Part shown: one piece after another, positions 44,438 through 52,951 of the stretch | Layout of the letters: every line of letters starts with the position of its first letter | How positions within the stretch are numbered: position 1 is the stretch's first letter | Source: Paraconexibacter antarcticus | Lineage (GTDB): Bacteria; Actinomycetota; Thermoleophilia; Solirubrobacterales; Solirubrobacteraceae | Assembly (NCBI RefSeq): GCF_024220175.1 | Contig: NZ_CP098502.1 | Location: 3,910,514 to 3,974,513, forward strand | Direction of reading: 5' to 3' | Length of the DNA stretch: 64,000 nt | The notes under the pieces: model-generated | Databases searched by the model: none | What the model saw: only the letters and a program-made list of their open reading frames with translations | Told to the model about the DNA's origin: nothing | Translations under genes and position numbers: made by a program

Positions 44438-45559
44438 ATGGAACCCAAGAAGCCGCCGCAGGACTTCACCCTGCGCGTCCGCCGCTACGACCCGGAGTCC
44501 GGGGAGGCGCCGTACTGGGATGAGCACACGATCCAGCTCGAGCCCCACCGCTCCGTCCTCGAGGGCCTGCTCCAGGCGAAGGGTCGTTTCGACGGCTCGA
44601 TCGGCGTGCGCTGCTCGTGCAAGGCCGCGATCTGCGGCTCGTGCGGCGTGCGCGTCAACGGCCAGCCCGGCCTCGCCTGCCACACGCACCTCGGCGACGC
44701 GCTGAAGACCGCGAAGAACGGCGTCATCGACGTCGAGCCGATGGGCAACATGCCCGTCATCAAGGACCTCATCGTCGACATGGACGCGGTCCACTGGAAG
44801 AAGATCCAGCGCGTCACGCCGTGGCTCCTCGCCGACGACGAGAACATGCCCGAGCGCGAGCACATCGTCCCCAAGGAGGCGATGGTCGACGTCACGCAGA
44901 CGATGGCCTGCATCCAGTGCGGCGCCTGTGTCTCGGACTGCCTCTCGATGGAGGTGGACCCGCTGTTCATCGGCCCCGCCGCGCTCGCGAAGTCCTACCG
45001 CTTCGTCGGGGACCCGCGCGACACGCAGCAGGCCGAGCGCCTGAAGGACATCGCCGAGGACCCGCACGGCATGTACTCGTGCACGCACTGCTTCAAGTGC
45101 ATCGAGGCCTGCCCGAAGGGCGTCGCGCCGATGTCGCAGATCATGCGCCTGCGCCGCCGCGCCACCGGCGACCACCACATCAAGGACCGCAACAACGGCT
45201 TCAACCACGAGAAGGCGTTCGTCAAGAACATCAACAAGAACGGCCTCCTCCACGAGAACGACCTGCTCGCCGACTCCTTCGGCGGCAAGCTCAACCCCGC
45301 GTCGGGCCTGTTCCTCGCGAAGTCGCTCCCGGTCATCACCCGCGCGCTCCTGCGCGGCAAGGCGACGCTGAAGGTCGCCCTGCTGCACCCGCACAAGGCG
45401 CCGGCGGACGTGAAGCGGATCTTCGACACGATCGAGAACCGCGACAAGCGCAACGAGTTCAACCTGTACATCTCGGGCACGGACGAGGACAACGCGCCGA
45501 ACCAGCCCGAGGAGGCTCCGCAGAACGGAGCCCACGCCGGCCAGGAGGCCACCGCATGA
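44438..45559 (+). CDS. sdhB: Succinate dehydrogenase iron-sulfur subunit, C-terminally extended
   Basis: A 373-residue electron-transfer subunit. The N-terminal [2Fe-2S] ligands are in CSCKAAICGSCGVRV plus the later cysteine in LACHTH. Two further clusters are bound by CIQCGACVSDC near residue 153 and CTHCFKCIEACPKG near residue 210. This gives the full three-cluster relay. Normal SdhB are about 230-260 residues; here an extra 110 residues follow (NNGFNHEKAFVKNINKNG to the acidic tail), as in the type that partners an HdrB-like subunit. Its stop overlaps the sdhE start (ATGA). Confidence 0.94.
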   Translation: MEPKKPPQDFTLRVRRYDPESGEAPYWDEHTIQLEPHRSVLEGLLQAKGRFDGSIGVRCSCKAAICGSCGVRVNGQPGLACHTHLGDALKTAKNGVIDVEPMGNMPVIKDLIVDMDAVHWKKIQRVTPWLLADDENMPEREHIVPKEAMVDVTQTMACIQCGACVSDCLSMEVDPLFIGPAALAKSYRFVGDPRDTQQAERLKDIAEDPHGMYSCTHCFKCIEACPKGVAPMSQIMRLRRRATGDHHIKDRNNGFNHEKAFVKNINKNGLLHENDLLADSFGGKLNPASGLFLAKSLPVITRALLRGKATLKVALLHPHKAPADVKRIFDTIENRDKRNEFNLYISGTDEDNAPNQPEEAPQNGAHAGQEATA

Positions 45560-46470
45560 GCAAGAAGGTCGCCTACTGGCCCGGCTGCGTGAGCCGCGGT
45601 TTCACCCCCGAGCTCCACGGCTCGATGGCGAAGGTCGCGCCGCTCCTCGACCTCGAGCTCATCGAGCTCGACCGGGCGTGCTGCTCGGGCGCCGGCGTCA
45701 TCGCCGAGCACAACCAGGAGCTCGCGGACACGCTCAACGCCCGCACGTTCGCGATGGCCCAGCAGGAGATCCGCAACGGCGCGGACCTCATGATGAACAT
45801 CTGCTCCACGTGCCAGGGCGCCCACTCCGAGTCGCAGGAGCGGCTCGACGCGAGCGCCGAGTACCGCGCGCAGGTCAACGAGACGCTGAAGCCCGACGGC
45901 CTGGAGTACACCGCCGGCATCTCGAACAAGAACTTCCTCTGGCTGCTCGTCGAGGAGATCGGCCTGGAGGCGCTGAAGAGCAAGGTCAAGCGCCCGCTGA
46001 CCGACCTCAAGGTCGGCCCGTTCTACGGCTGCTACATCGTGCGTCCGAAGTCGCGCATCGGCATCGACGACGAGCACCCGCGCGACACGTACCTGCCGCT
46101 CGTCATCGAGGCGCTCGGCGGCACGGTCATCGACTACGCGGGCTCGCACAAGTGCTGCGGCTTCCCGATCATCACGATGAACACGGAGGCCTCGCTCGCG
46201 CAGGCCGGCCGTCACCTCGGCGATGCGAAGGACGCGGACGCGGACTGCCTCGTCACGCCGTGCCCGCTGTGCCACCTCAACCTCGACCTCCAGCAGCCGC
46301 TGGCGGCGAAGGCCGTCGGGCGCAAGCTCGACATGCCGGTCCTCCACCTCCCGCAGCTCGTCGGCCTCGCGCTCGGCCTCTCCCCCAAGGAGATCGGCCT
46401 CCAGCGTCACGTCGTGAAGCCCACCTCGGTCATCGACTGGACCACGTCCGTCGTCGGCTCGGTGGGGTGA
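45556..46470 (+). CDS. sdhE: HdrB-like (CCG-domain) subunit of succinate:quinone reductase
   Basis: A 304-residue protein with two complete CCG cysteine motifs: WPGC, ACCSG and CSTC in the first half, and YGCY, KCCGF and CPLC in the second. These motifs bind noncubane [4Fe-4S] clusters in heterodisulfide reductase HdrB and in type-E succinate dehydrogenases of Sulfolobus and relatives, where this subunit replaces the haem-b membrane anchor. It has no transmembrane helices and would attach peripherally. It probably passes electrons from SdhB to menaquinone. It is translationally coupled to both neighbours. The name sdhE here means this subunit, not the FAD-assembly factor. Confidence 0.9.
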   Translation: MSKKVAYWPGCVSRGFTPELHGSMAKVAPLLDLELIELDRACCSGAGVIAEHNQELADTLNARTFAMAQQEIRNGADLMMNICSTCQGAHSESQERLDASAEYRAQVNETLKPDGLEYTAGISNKNFLWLLVEEIGLEALKSKVKRPLTDLKVGPFYGCYIVRPKSRIGIDDEHPRDTYLPLVIEALGGTVIDYAGSHKCCGFPIITMNTEASLAQAGRHLGDAKDADADCLVTPCPLCHLNLDLQQPLAAKAVGRKLDMPVLHLPQLVGLALGLSPKEIGLQRHVVKPTSVIDWTTSVVGSVG

Positions 46471-46808
46471 GCGACGGCTCGCCCACCCCTGGTGCCGATC
46501 CGCAGCAGGTCGCCGACCTGCTGCGGACCTTCTCCTCCGCGCCCGCCCGCCGTCGGCGGCGGGCCCGGGCGGACGCCCCCGACTCGATCGTCCCGCTGAT
46601 CGTGCCGCCGGAGGCGCCGCCCCTCGACCCCGGTCGCATCGAGGCCGCCCGCGAGCGGCTCAAGGCCGAGGCCGCCGCCCGGCTCGCCGCTGCGGCCGCT
46701 GCCGCCGCCGGCCCGGCCGACGCCGCCGGCCCCCCGGCGGACGGCGTCGACCCCGCGTCCTTCGACGCGGCCCGCGCGCGGCTGCGCCGCCGCCCCCAGC
46801 GGCGCTAG
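46467..46808 (+). CDS. Hypothetical Ala/Arg-rich protein at end of sdh operon
   Basis: A 113-residue protein from a GTG that overlaps the sdhE stop (GTGA). It begins SDGSPTPGADPQQVADLLR, then has a basic ARRRRRARAD stretch, PLIVPPEAPP, and an Ala/Arg-rich helix ending RARLRRRPQRR. No family is recognised. The overlap and the terminator just after its stop argue that it is real and belongs to the operon. It might help assembly of the complex, which is inference. Confidence 0.55.
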   Translation: MSDGSPTPGADPQQVADLLRTFSSAPARRRRRARADAPDSIVPLIVPPEAPPLDPGRIEAARERLKAEAAARLAAAAAAAAGPADAAGPPADGVDPASFDAARARLRRRPQRR

Positions 46809-46821
46809 CCGGCGCCCGTAC

Positions 46822-46860
46822 GGCAGCGAAGACCCCACCTACTCGGTGGCCGTCGCTGCC
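46822..46860. terminator. Hairpin between sdh operon and convergent small gene
   Basis: GGCAGCGA pairs with TCGCTGCC, with an inner CCACC/GGTGG stem. It shares GGCAGCGAAG and CCCACC with the hairpin at 52433-52469. Confidence 0.7.
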
Positions 46861-46867
46861 AGAGCGC

Positions 46868-47116
46868 CTACCCCGGCGAGTTCCGGCCGCGCGCGACCGC
46901 GCGGTCGGCGAGCGTCTCCGCGGCGGCCGCGGCGCCCTCGTGCACGCGCCGGGCGCTGTCGTCCCGGCTGATCGCCGCGAGCCGCAGCTCGGCGGCGGCA
47001 AGGGCGTAGAGGCCGGCCGGGCCGAGGCGCTCGTAGCGCTGGGCCACCGGGCGGGCGAGCGCCTGCAGCTGCTGCTCGACCTCGCGCAGCCGGGCCGTCT
47101 GACGTTCCAGATCCAT
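46868..47116 (-). CDS. Small helical hypothetical protein
   Basis: An 82-residue, mostly helical protein beginning MDLERQTARLREVEQQLQAL, with an Ala-rich centre (LYALAAAELRLAAISRD) and a basic C-terminus. AGGAGAAGG directly upstream of the ATG gives a good ribosome site, supporting a real gene. No family is recognised. It is divergent from the orphan response regulator, and the shared upstream region contains AAGGGTGA boxes. Confidence 0.6.
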   Translation of the reverse strand: MDLERQTARLREVEQQLQALARPVAQRYERLGPAGLYALAAAELRLAAISRDDSARRVHEGAAAAAETLADRAVARGRNSPG

Positions 47117-47158
47117 TGCCTTCTCCTCGTCCGTGAGTCCGTCTGTGCGTCAACACAC

Positions 47159-47182
47159 GAGGCGGGCCCCAGGGCCCGCCTC
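47159..47182. other. Strong hairpin in divergent upstream region
   Basis: GAGGCGGGCCC-CA-GGGCCCGCCTC is a perfect 11-bp stem, 43 bases upstream of the 82-residue gene. It is not downstream of any gene, so it may be regulatory rather than a terminator. Confidence 0.5.
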
Positions 47183-47364
47183 ATGTCTCACCCTTCTGCG
47201 TACCCCATTGTCCGCCCCAGGGAAATCTGGTGTCGCCGATCCGCCGTGCTGCCTGATCCTCGGGTCTCCCGGCCCGTGTGCGGCGTCTCGGCGGCGACAA
47301 GGAGAAGCATGGAGCACCGGGGCCGGGCCGTCGTCCCCCGCACCGGGTGATCTTCGGGGGAGGC

Positions 47365-47401
47365 AAAGGGTGATAAAAGGGTGAGATTCCCCTCACCCTT
47401 T
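47365..47401 (+). promoter_or_regulatory. AAAGGGTGA boxes: candidate operator of the response-regulator operon
   Basis: AAAGGGTGAG-ATTCCC-CTCACCCTTT (47376-47401) is a perfect inverted repeat ending nine bases before the ATG. A direct copy of AAAGGGTGA lies at 47365-47373, and a reversed TCACCCTT at 47187-47194. TGATAAAA between the first two boxes resembles a -10. Autoregulation is inferred. Confidence 0.55.
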
Positions 47402-47410
47402 CGCCCCGGC

Positions 47411-48088
47411 ATGCCGATACCGCCTGAAGTGCAGCCCCGTCGGCCGATCACCATCGTCCTCGCCCGCTTCGAGGACCTCATCGCTCGCGGGCTCCGCGGC
47501 TTCGTCGAGGACGACGGGACCCTGAGCCTCGCGGCCTTCGACATCACGCTCGAGGACCTCGAACGGACCCTGGACGACATCCGCCCGACCGTCGCCATCC
47601 TGAACTTCGGCTCCCTGCGGTCGCCGGCCGAGGTGCATCACCTCAGCACCGCCCATACGGGCACGCGCTTCCTCATCCTCGCGAACCACCCCACGCTCGC
47701 CGAGGCGAACCAGATGCTCGCGTTCGGCGCGTCGGCCTGCCTGAGCAAGGAGACGCAGGCGCGCGACATCCTCAGCGCCATCCACCTCGCCTCCCGCGGC
47801 CTGCAGGTCCTCCCGCGGACCGTCGTCCCCCATCCCCGCCGCGACGACTCCGAGGAGGCGACGCCCGCCGGGCGGCCCGCCCAACCCGTCTCCGGCCCCG
47901 AGCTCCTCACGCCGCGTGAGGCGGACGTGCTCGCGCACCTCCAGGAGGGCCAGTCGAACGCCGAGATCGCCCACGTCCTGCACGTCGGCATCGAGACCGT
48001 CCGCACCCACCGCCGCAACATCTACCGCAAACTGGGGGTGCGCACGCGCCGCGAGCTTGCTTCCCTCTCGACCCAGCGCCGCCCATGA
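47411..48088 (+). CDS. LuxR/NarL-type regulator with atypical receiver domain
   Basis: A 225-residue regulator. Residues 10-125 have a receiver-like fold (ITIVLARFEDLIARGLRGF; FLILANHPTLAEANQML; CLSKETQARD). The phospho-acceptor aspartate is replaced: RPTVAILNFGSL has N where response regulators have D, and the acidic pocket is reduced. Phosphorylation-independent control is likely. The LuxR helix-turn-helix is at 165-215 (LTPREADVLAHLQEGQSNAEIA, VRTHRRNIYRKLGV). I chose the ATG at 47411 because the upstream extension reads through the palindrome. The next gene overlaps its stop. Confidence 0.85.
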   Translation: MPIPPEVQPRRPITIVLARFEDLIARGLRGFVEDDGTLSLAAFDITLEDLERTLDDIRPTVAILNFGSLRSPAEVHHLSTAHTGTRFLILANHPTLAEANQMLAFGASACLSKETQARDILSAIHLASRGLQVLPRTVVPHPRRDDSEEATPAGRPAQPVSGPELLTPREADVLAHLQEGQSNAEIAHVLHVGIETVRTHRRNIYRKLGVRTRRELASLSTQRRP

Positions 48089-48549
48089 GCGGCACGTCGG
48101 GCTCGCAGTTCCAGCCGGCGAGTGTCCTGCTCGTGGAGGACAACCTCGCCGATGTGCGCCTCACCGTCGAGCTGCTCCGCGAGGCTCGCGTGGCCAACCG
48201 GCTGACGGTCGTCGGCAACGGCAGCGAGGCGCTCTCGCACCTGCGCGGCGCCGGCCTGAGCGAGGACGACCCCCCGCTCCCGGACCTCGTGCTCCTCGAC
48301 CTCGACCTCCCCGGCACCGACGGCCGCGGCGTGCTCGCGCAGATGCGAGCCGAGCCCCGGCTCCGCCACATCCCGGTGTTCGTCCTCACCGCGTCGGTGA
48401 CCCACCGCCAGATGGTGCAGGAGGAGGAGCTCGACGCCGACGGCTTCCTCGAGAAGCCGATCGACCTCGACACGTTCGTCCACCTCGTCACGCACCACGA
48501 CCGCTTCTGGCTCGAGCTCGTCTGCTCGCCCGCGGCGGGAGCGCAGTAG
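48085..48549 (+). CDS. CheY-like single-domain response regulator (Rcp1 type)
   Basis: A 154-residue receiver. VLLVEDNLADVRLTVELL contains the acidic pocket, VLLDLDLPGTDG the phospho-acceptor aspartate, FVLTAS the switch threonine/serine and FLEKPID the conserved lysine. The NxADxRL pattern resembles Rcp1, the partner of cyanobacterial phytochrome kinases. There is no output domain and no kinase nearby. It overlaps the LuxR-type regulator by four bases, so the two probably work together, for example with this protein carrying the phosphate signal. Confidence 0.9.
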   Translation: MSGTSGSQFQPASVLLVEDNLADVRLTVELLREARVANRLTVVGNGSEALSHLRGAGLSEDDPPLPDLVLLDLDLPGTDGRGVLAQMRAEPRLRHIPVFVLTASVTHRQMVQEEELDADGFLEKPIDLDTFVHLVTHHDRFWLELVCSPAAGAQ

Positions 48550-48571
48550 GCGCCGGCCCGAGGCCGGCGCC
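48549..48571. terminator. Hairpin between response regulator and asd
   Basis: GGCGCCGGCC-CGA-GGCCGGCGCC is a perfect 10-bp stem immediately after the response-regulator stop. It separates convergent genes. Confidence 0.75.
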
Positions 48572-48583
48572 CGCCCGGCGCCG

Positions 48584-49717
48584 CTAGGAGGCGGTCGGCG
48601 CGCCCGCGCCGACGAGGCCGCGCGCGTGCAGCAGCTCCGCGAGCTGCACGGTGTTCAGCGCGGCGCCCTTGAGCAGGTTGTCGCCCACGACGAAGAGGTT
48701 CAGCGCCTTCGGGTCCTGGAGGTCGGGGCGCAGCCGACCGACGGCGACCTCGTCCTTGCCGGCGTACTTCACCGGCGTCGGGACGTCGTCGACGACGACG
48801 CCGGGGAAGGCCTCCAGCGCGGCGCGGGCGACATCGAGGTCCGGCTCGCGCTCGAAGGTCGCGCGGACCTGGATCGCGTGGCCGACCATGACGGGGACGC
48901 GCACGCACGTCGGGGTGACGCCGAGCTCGGGCAGGCCGAGGATCTTGCGCGACTCGAAGACCATCTTCATCTCCTCGTCGCTGTAGCCGTCCCCCGCCTC
49001 GCTGCCGAGCCAGGGGATGACGTTGAAGGCGAGCGGCGCCGCGTGGATCGAGTGGGTCGCGCCGGCGAGTACGGACGCGCCGTCGTCGACGAGGCGGTCG
49101 CGCTGCTTCAGGAACGACGGCACCTGCTCGGCGAGCTCGTCCATGCCGGACTGCCCGGCGCCGCCGGCGGCCTGGTAGCTCGAGGCGACGAACGACCGCA
49201 GGCCGAAGGCGTCGTGCAGCGCCTTGAGCGGCAGCATGATCGCCATCGTCGTGCAGTTCGGGTTGGCGACGATGCCCTTGCTCGCGTGGGCGAGCTCGTC
49301 CGGGTTGACCTCGGCCACGACGAGCGGCACGTGGTCGTCCATCCGGAAGGCGGACGAGTTGTCGACGACGACCGCGCCGGCCGCGGCGAACTTCGGCGCC
49401 CACTCACGGGAGATCGCACCGCCCGCCGAGAAGATCGCGACGTCGAAGCCCTGGATCGTGTCGTCGGCGATGCCCTGGACCGTCATGCCGTTCGGCAGGA
49501 CCTTGCCGGCGCTGCGGGCGCTCGCGAACGGGACGATCTCGCTCGCCGGGAAGTCCCGCTTGGCGAGGAGGTCGAGCATGGCGGTGCCGACGGCGCCGGT
49601 GGCGCCGACGACGGCGACGCGGATGGGGCGGGAAGCTCGCCCAGAGGGCTCGCTTCCCATTGGAGGTACTCGCCCAGGGGCTCGCACCTCCTGGCTTCCG
49701 TTCTCCGCGTTCCTCAT
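48584..49717 (-). CDS. asd: Aspartate-semialdehyde dehydrogenase with repeat-encoded N-terminus
   Basis: A 377-residue enzyme reducing aspartyl phosphate to the semialdehyde, feeding lysine, threonine and methionine synthesis. [18 protein letters not shown] near residue 34 is the NADP loop, [18 protein letters not shown] holds the catalytic cysteine, and [16 protein letters not shown] and the C-terminal histidine region are present. The ATG at 49717 overlaps the lysC stop (ATGA). However, residues about 9-30 are translated from two palindromic repeats, and the conserved protein begins only at [10 protein letters not shown] second in-frame ATG at 49660 would skip one of them. The repeats keep the frame open. 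Confidence 0.93.
   Translation of the reverse strand: MRNAENGSQEVRAPGRVPPMGSEPSGRASRPIRVAVVGATGAVGTAMLDLLAKRDFPASEIVPFASARSAGKVLPNGMTVQGIADDTIQGFDVAIFSAGGAISREWAPKFAAAGAVVVDNSSAFRMDDHVPLVVAEVNPDELAHASKGIVANPNCTTMAIMLPLKALHDAFGLRSFVASSYQAAGGAGQSGMDELAEQVPSFLKQRDRLVDDGASVLAGATHSIHAAPLAFNVIPWLGSEAGDGYSDEEMKMVFESRKILGLPELGVTPTCVRVPVMVGHAIQVRATFEREPDLDVARAALEAFPGVVVDDVPTPVKYAGKDEVAVGRLRPDLQDPKALNLFVVGDNLLKGAALNTVQLAELLHARGLVGAGAPTAS
49630..49658 (+). repeat. Palindromic repeat, copy 3 (inside asd)
   Basis: Arms GGGAAGC and GCTTCCC enclose a core whose inner stem GCCC/GGGC closes on AGA. The core is close to that of the other three copies (CTCGCCCAGAGGGCTC against CTCGCCCAGGGGCTC). It is read in frame within the asd N-terminus. 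Confidence 0.8.
49662..49691 (+). repeat. Palindromic repeat, copy 4 (inside asd)
   Basis: Arms GGAGGT and ACCTCC enclose ACTCGCCCAGGGGCTCGC. The 15-base centre CTCGCCCAGGGGCTC is identical to the reverse complement of copy 2 at 8191-8205. Outer CCA/TGG can extend the stem. Confidence 0.8.
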
Positions 49718-50976
49718 GCAAACTCTCCAAACGGTTGTTCGGGGCGGATCGTGTCCGGGCCGCTGAGCTCGAACGCGGCGTGGAGCGCGCGGACGGCGTC
49801 CGGCACCTTGTCGCCGGGGACGACGCACGAGATGCGGATCGGCGACGTGGAGATCATCTGGATGTTGATCCCGTTCTCGCCGAGCGTGGTGAAGACCTTC
49901 GCGGCGACGCCGGGGTGCGACTTCATGCCGGCCCCGACGATCGAGACCTTGCCCATCGCCTCGTCGGCCTGCAGCTGGATGTTGAACTCCTCGGCGATCG
50001 GGGCGAGCGCGGCGCGGGCGGCGAGCATGTCGTCGCGCGGCACGGTGAAGGACATCTCGGCCTTCGCGTCCGTCGTCTGCGGCTCGTTCTGGATGATCAT
50101 GTCGACGTTGACGTTCGCCTCGGCGAGGGCGGTCGTCACGCGGCCCGCGATGCCCGGCGTGTCGGGCAGGCCGACGAGCGTCACGCGCGCCTCCCCGGTC
50201 GAGTGGGTGACGGCCGTGATGAGCGGATGCTCCATGGTCTCTGCCTCGCTGAGGATGACGGTTCCGGGGGTGTCCTCGAAGGACGAACGACAGTGGATGC
50301 GCACGCCGTGGTTGCGCGCGTACTCGACCGACCGCAGCTGCAGGACACCGGCGCCGGACGCCGACATCTCGAGCATCTCGTCGAACGAGACGGTGTCGAG
50401 CTTGCGGGCGGTCGGGACGATGCGCGGGTCGGCGTTGAAGACGCCGGCGACGTCGGTGTAGATCTCGCAGACGTCCGCGTTGATCGCGGCCGCCAGGGCG
50501 ACGGCCGTCGTGTCGGACCCGCCGCGCCCGAGGGTCGTGACGTCCTTCGCGGTCGACACGCCCTGGAATCCGGCCACGAGGACGATGTTGTCGTCGTCGA
50601 GCGCCTTCATGATGCGGTCCGCGCGGACGTCGAGGATGCGGGCCTTCGTGTGGGACGTGTCGGTGACGATGCCCGCCTGCGAGCCCGTGAGGCTGATCGC
50701 GCGGTGGCCCATGTCGCTGATGGCCATCGCCGCCAGCGCGCACGAGACGCGCTCACCGGTCGAGAGCAGCATGTCCATCTCGCGCGGCTCGGGCACCGGG
50801 GAGATCTCGAGCGCGTCGGCGATGAGGCGGTCGGTCTCCTTCCCCCGGGCGCTGAGCACGACGACGACGCGGGAGCCCGCCTCGCGCTTGGCCACGATGC
50901 GGGCGGCAGCGCGCTTGATGCGCTCGGCGTCGGCGACGGAGGTCCCGCCGAACTTCATGACAACGGTGCCGGACAT
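49714..50976 (-). CDS. lysC: Aspartate kinase
   Basis: A 420-residue enzyme making aspartyl phosphate, the first step of the aspartate-family pathway. [20 protein letters not shown] is the N-terminal catalytic signature, [18 protein letters not shown] and [19 protein letters not shown] bind ATP and aspartate. Two C-terminal ACT domains ([35 protein letters not shown]) would give feedback inhibition by lysine and threonine. I use the ATG at 50976; TATCCT lies nine bases upstream. A GTG nine bases earlier is possible. It overlaps asd by four bases. Confidence 0.96.
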   Translation of the reverse strand: MSGTVVMKFGGTSVADAERIKRAAARIVAKREAGSRVVVVLSARGKETDRLIADALEISPVPEPREMDMLLSTGERVSCALAAMAISDMGHRAISLTGSQAGIVTDTSHTKARILDVRADRIMKALDDDNIVLVAGFQGVSTAKDVTTLGRGGSDTTAVALAAAINADVCEIYTDVAGVFNADPRIVPTARKLDTVSFDEMLEMSASGAGVLQLRSVEYARNHGVRIHCRSSFEDTPGTVILSEAETMEHPLITAVTHSTGEARVTLVGLPDTPGIAGRVTTALAEANVNVDMIIQNEPQTTDAKAEMSFTVPRDDMLAARAALAPIAEEFNIQLQADEAMGKVSIVGAGMKSHPGVAAKVFTTLGENGINIQMISTSPIRISCVVPGDKVPDAVRALHAAFELSGPDTIRPEQPFGEFA

Positions 50977-51119
50977 GGGTGCCACAGGATACGAGGGATC
51001 GGGCTCCGAGGCCCGTGCGCACCCGACGGTGCCGTGCGGGCACCCACGCCGGCGGGTTCGAGTCCCGCGTTCGGGAGGGAACGGGGCTGCCGGGGGCGCG
51101 GATCGAAGAAGATCGTCCC

Positions 51120-52382
51120 GTGGTCCCGATCGTCCGCCGCAGGGTCGCGGCTCTCGTCCTGCTCCTGCTGCTCGCCGGCGGCGGCGTCGCGGGCGTGCTC
51201 GCCCTGACCCACGACAGCTCCCCGAAGGTGCCCGAGGGCGGCTCGGCGTTCGGGGGCGACGACCGTCGCCCCGCGCACGAGTCGCTCATCGACGCGCTGG
51301 CGCCGCTCCTGGCGGCGGGCACGGCCGCCCCGACCGTCCCGGCGTCGGCCTCGGCGGTCGCCACGCCGGCCGCGACGACGACCGCTCCCAGGGCGCGGCG
51401 CCCGGCGCGCCCCGCCGGGCAGGCCCAGCGGCTCGCGCAGCTCTTCATGGTCGGCTTCCGTGGCCGCGGGACCGCGGATCCGTTCCTCGGCCGGCTCGCC
51501 CTCCGCCGCTGGGGCGTCGTCATCCTCGACGGGGCGAACTACGCGAGCCGGACCCAGTTCGCCGCTCTCACCGCGCAGCTGAAGGCGACGCTCGCCGGTC
51601 TCGGCGCCCCCGTGCCGCTGCTCGCCGTCGAGCAGGGCGGCGGGGCCGACAACACGATCCCGAACCTCCCCCCGGCCGGCCAGGCGGCGATCCACTCGCG
51701 GGCCCGCGCGAGCGCCCAGGCGCGGCGGGCGTCGGGGATCCTCCGCGGCCTCGGCGTCCGGCTCGCGCTCACCGCGAACGCCGACATCGGGTACAGCGGC
51801 GGGGCCTGGGACGGGCGGGCGTTCAGCGACGACCCGAAGATCGTGCGACAACGCGCGGCGGCGGCGATCCGCGGCTGGCGGCGGGGCGGCGTGGCACCGG
51901 CGATCGGCCACTACCCCGGTGAGGGCGCCGCGTCGCAGGATCCGGCGAACGGCCCCGCGACGGTCGGGCTCGGCCTCGCCGAGCTGCGGGCGTCCGACCT
52001 GCGGGCCCTGGACCCGCTGCTGCCGTCCGTCCCCGCCCTCGTCATCTCCAACGCGCTGTACGCGGCCTACGACGGCGTGACGCCGGCGACGCTGCTCCCG
52101 GCCGTCCCCGCCCTCGCGCGGAAGGCGGGCTTCCGCGGCACGATCATCTCGGGCAACCTCGCGGAGACCGTCCTCGCGTCCGGCGGCTCGATCGCGTCGG
52201 CAGCGGTCGACGCGCTGAAGGCCGGCTGCGACCTGCTGTGGATCCCGGGTGACGCGGGTGATCAGGAGGCGGCGTACCGCGCCGTCGTGCAGGCGGTGCG
52301 CACCGGCGAGATCCCCCAGCGCCGGGTGCGGAGCGCGCTCGCGCACGTCGCGGCGCTCAAGGCGCGGTACGCCAAGGGGTGA
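51120..52382 (+). CDS. GH3-like (NagZ-type) exported protein, probably inactive
   Basis: A 420-residue protein from a GTG with GAAGAAGA upstream. A signal or anchor helix ([21 protein letters not shown]) is followed by a Pro/Ala/Thr linker, then a glycoside-hydrolase-3-like barrel from about residue 100 ([46 protein letters not shown]). In active beta-N-acetylhexosaminidases the loop reads KHFPGHGD and the nucleophile lies in SDDL. Here these are GHYPGEGA and SGNL, so both the nucleophile and the histidine are lost. It is likely a cell-wall-binding pseudoenzyme. Upstream frames cross a tRNA-like segment and are excluded. Confidence 0.8.
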   Translation: MVPIVRRRVAALVLLLLLAGGGVAGVLALTHDSSPKVPEGGSAFGGDDRRPAHESLIDALAPLLAAGTAAPTVPASASAVATPAATTTAPRARRPARPAGQAQRLAQLFMVGFRGRGTADPFLGRLALRRWGVVILDGANYASRTQFAALTAQLKATLAGLGAPVPLLAVEQGGGADNTIPNLPPAGQAAIHSRARASAQARRASGILRGLGVRLALTANADIGYSGGAWDGRAFSDDPKIVRQRAAAAIRGWRRGGVAPAIGHYPGEGAASQDPANGPATVGLGLAELRASDLRALDPLLPSVPALVISNALYAAYDGVTPATLLPAVPALARKAGFRGTIISGNLAETVLASGGSIASAAVDALKAGCDLLWIPGDAGDQEAAYRAVVQAVRTGEIPQRRVRSALAHVAALKARYAKG

Positions 52383-52432
52383 GCGGCGCGGGGTGCGCGA
52401 CCCGGGTCGCCGCCCGTCCGGGAAGCGGCTGC

Positions 52433-52469
52433 GGCAGCGAAGCCCACCGGTCTCGTGGGGTTCGCCGCC
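52433..52469. terminator. Hairpin between GH3-like gene and DUF4126 gene
   Basis: GCGAA-g-CCCAC pairs with GTGGG-g-TTCGC around CGGTCTC, with outer GGC/GCC. It lies between convergent genes. Confidence 0.7.
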
Positions 52470-52487
52470 ACCCGGCGCCCGGGGCGC

Positions 52488-52919
52488 TCAGGCCGCGGCG
52501 CGGGCGCCGCGGAAGGCGAGCGCGACGGCGAGGGCGTCCTCGAGCAGGGCGAGCTGCAGGTCCGGGCGCCCGGTGACGCGGCCGAGCCACGCCCGCGTGT
52601 GCTGCCCGCCGTAGGCGGCGACGACGGCGCAGGCCGCGCCGGCGATGGCGCCCTGCGGGCCGGCGGCGAGCTGCCCGGCGACGCCGCCGGAGACGGCCCG
52701 CGCCGCGAGGGCCGGCGGCGAGGTCCGCGCGGGCACCATCGGGAGCTTGTCGCCCACGAGCTCGCCGAGGGCGAGGAGCGGGACGAGCGTCGCCGCCCGC
52801 CCGCCGCCGAGGCGCCCGGCGCGCGCGAGGACGGCGGCCGGCGTGAACGCGCGCAGGCCGGCGGCGGTGCCGAGGTGGGCGGCGCCGGAGAGGGCGGCGT
52901 CGGACGGGGTGCTTGACAT
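52488..52919 (-). CDS. DUF4126-like membrane protein
   Basis: A 143-residue protein with three to four hydrophobic segments. AAGLRAFTPAAVLARAGRLG near the N-terminus and LLALGELVGDKLPMVPAR resemble the DUF4126 family of small bacterial membrane proteins without known function. GAIAGAACAVVAAYGGQHTRAWL follows. TAGGCT lies seven bases before the ATG, a leaderless arrangement. It is separate from recR in expression. Confidence 0.75.
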   Translation of the reverse strand: MSSTPSDAALSGAAHLGTAAGLRAFTPAAVLARAGRLGGGRAATLVPLLALGELVGDKLPMVPARTSPPALAARAVSGGVAGQLAAGPQGAIAGAACAVVAAYGGQHTRAWLGRVTGRPDLQLALLEDALAVALAFRGARAAA

Positions 52920-52951
52920 GCCGTCAAGCCTAGCCGCGGCGGCGCCCGCGG

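Noticed and set aside
42737..45535. Minus-strand open frame of over 900 codons opposite sdhA-sdhB
   Set aside because: The plus strand encodes clear SdhA and SdhB with all motifs. The antisense frame has no recognisable domain.
51052..51068. Perfect tRNA-like T arm (GCGGG-TTCGAGT-CCCGC) upstream of the GH3-like gene, with a 5-bp stem and 7-base loop (centre TGC) just before it
   Set aside because: No matching acceptor stem or D arm could be found within tRNA distance, and loop position 33 is G instead of T. At most a decayed tRNA remnant.
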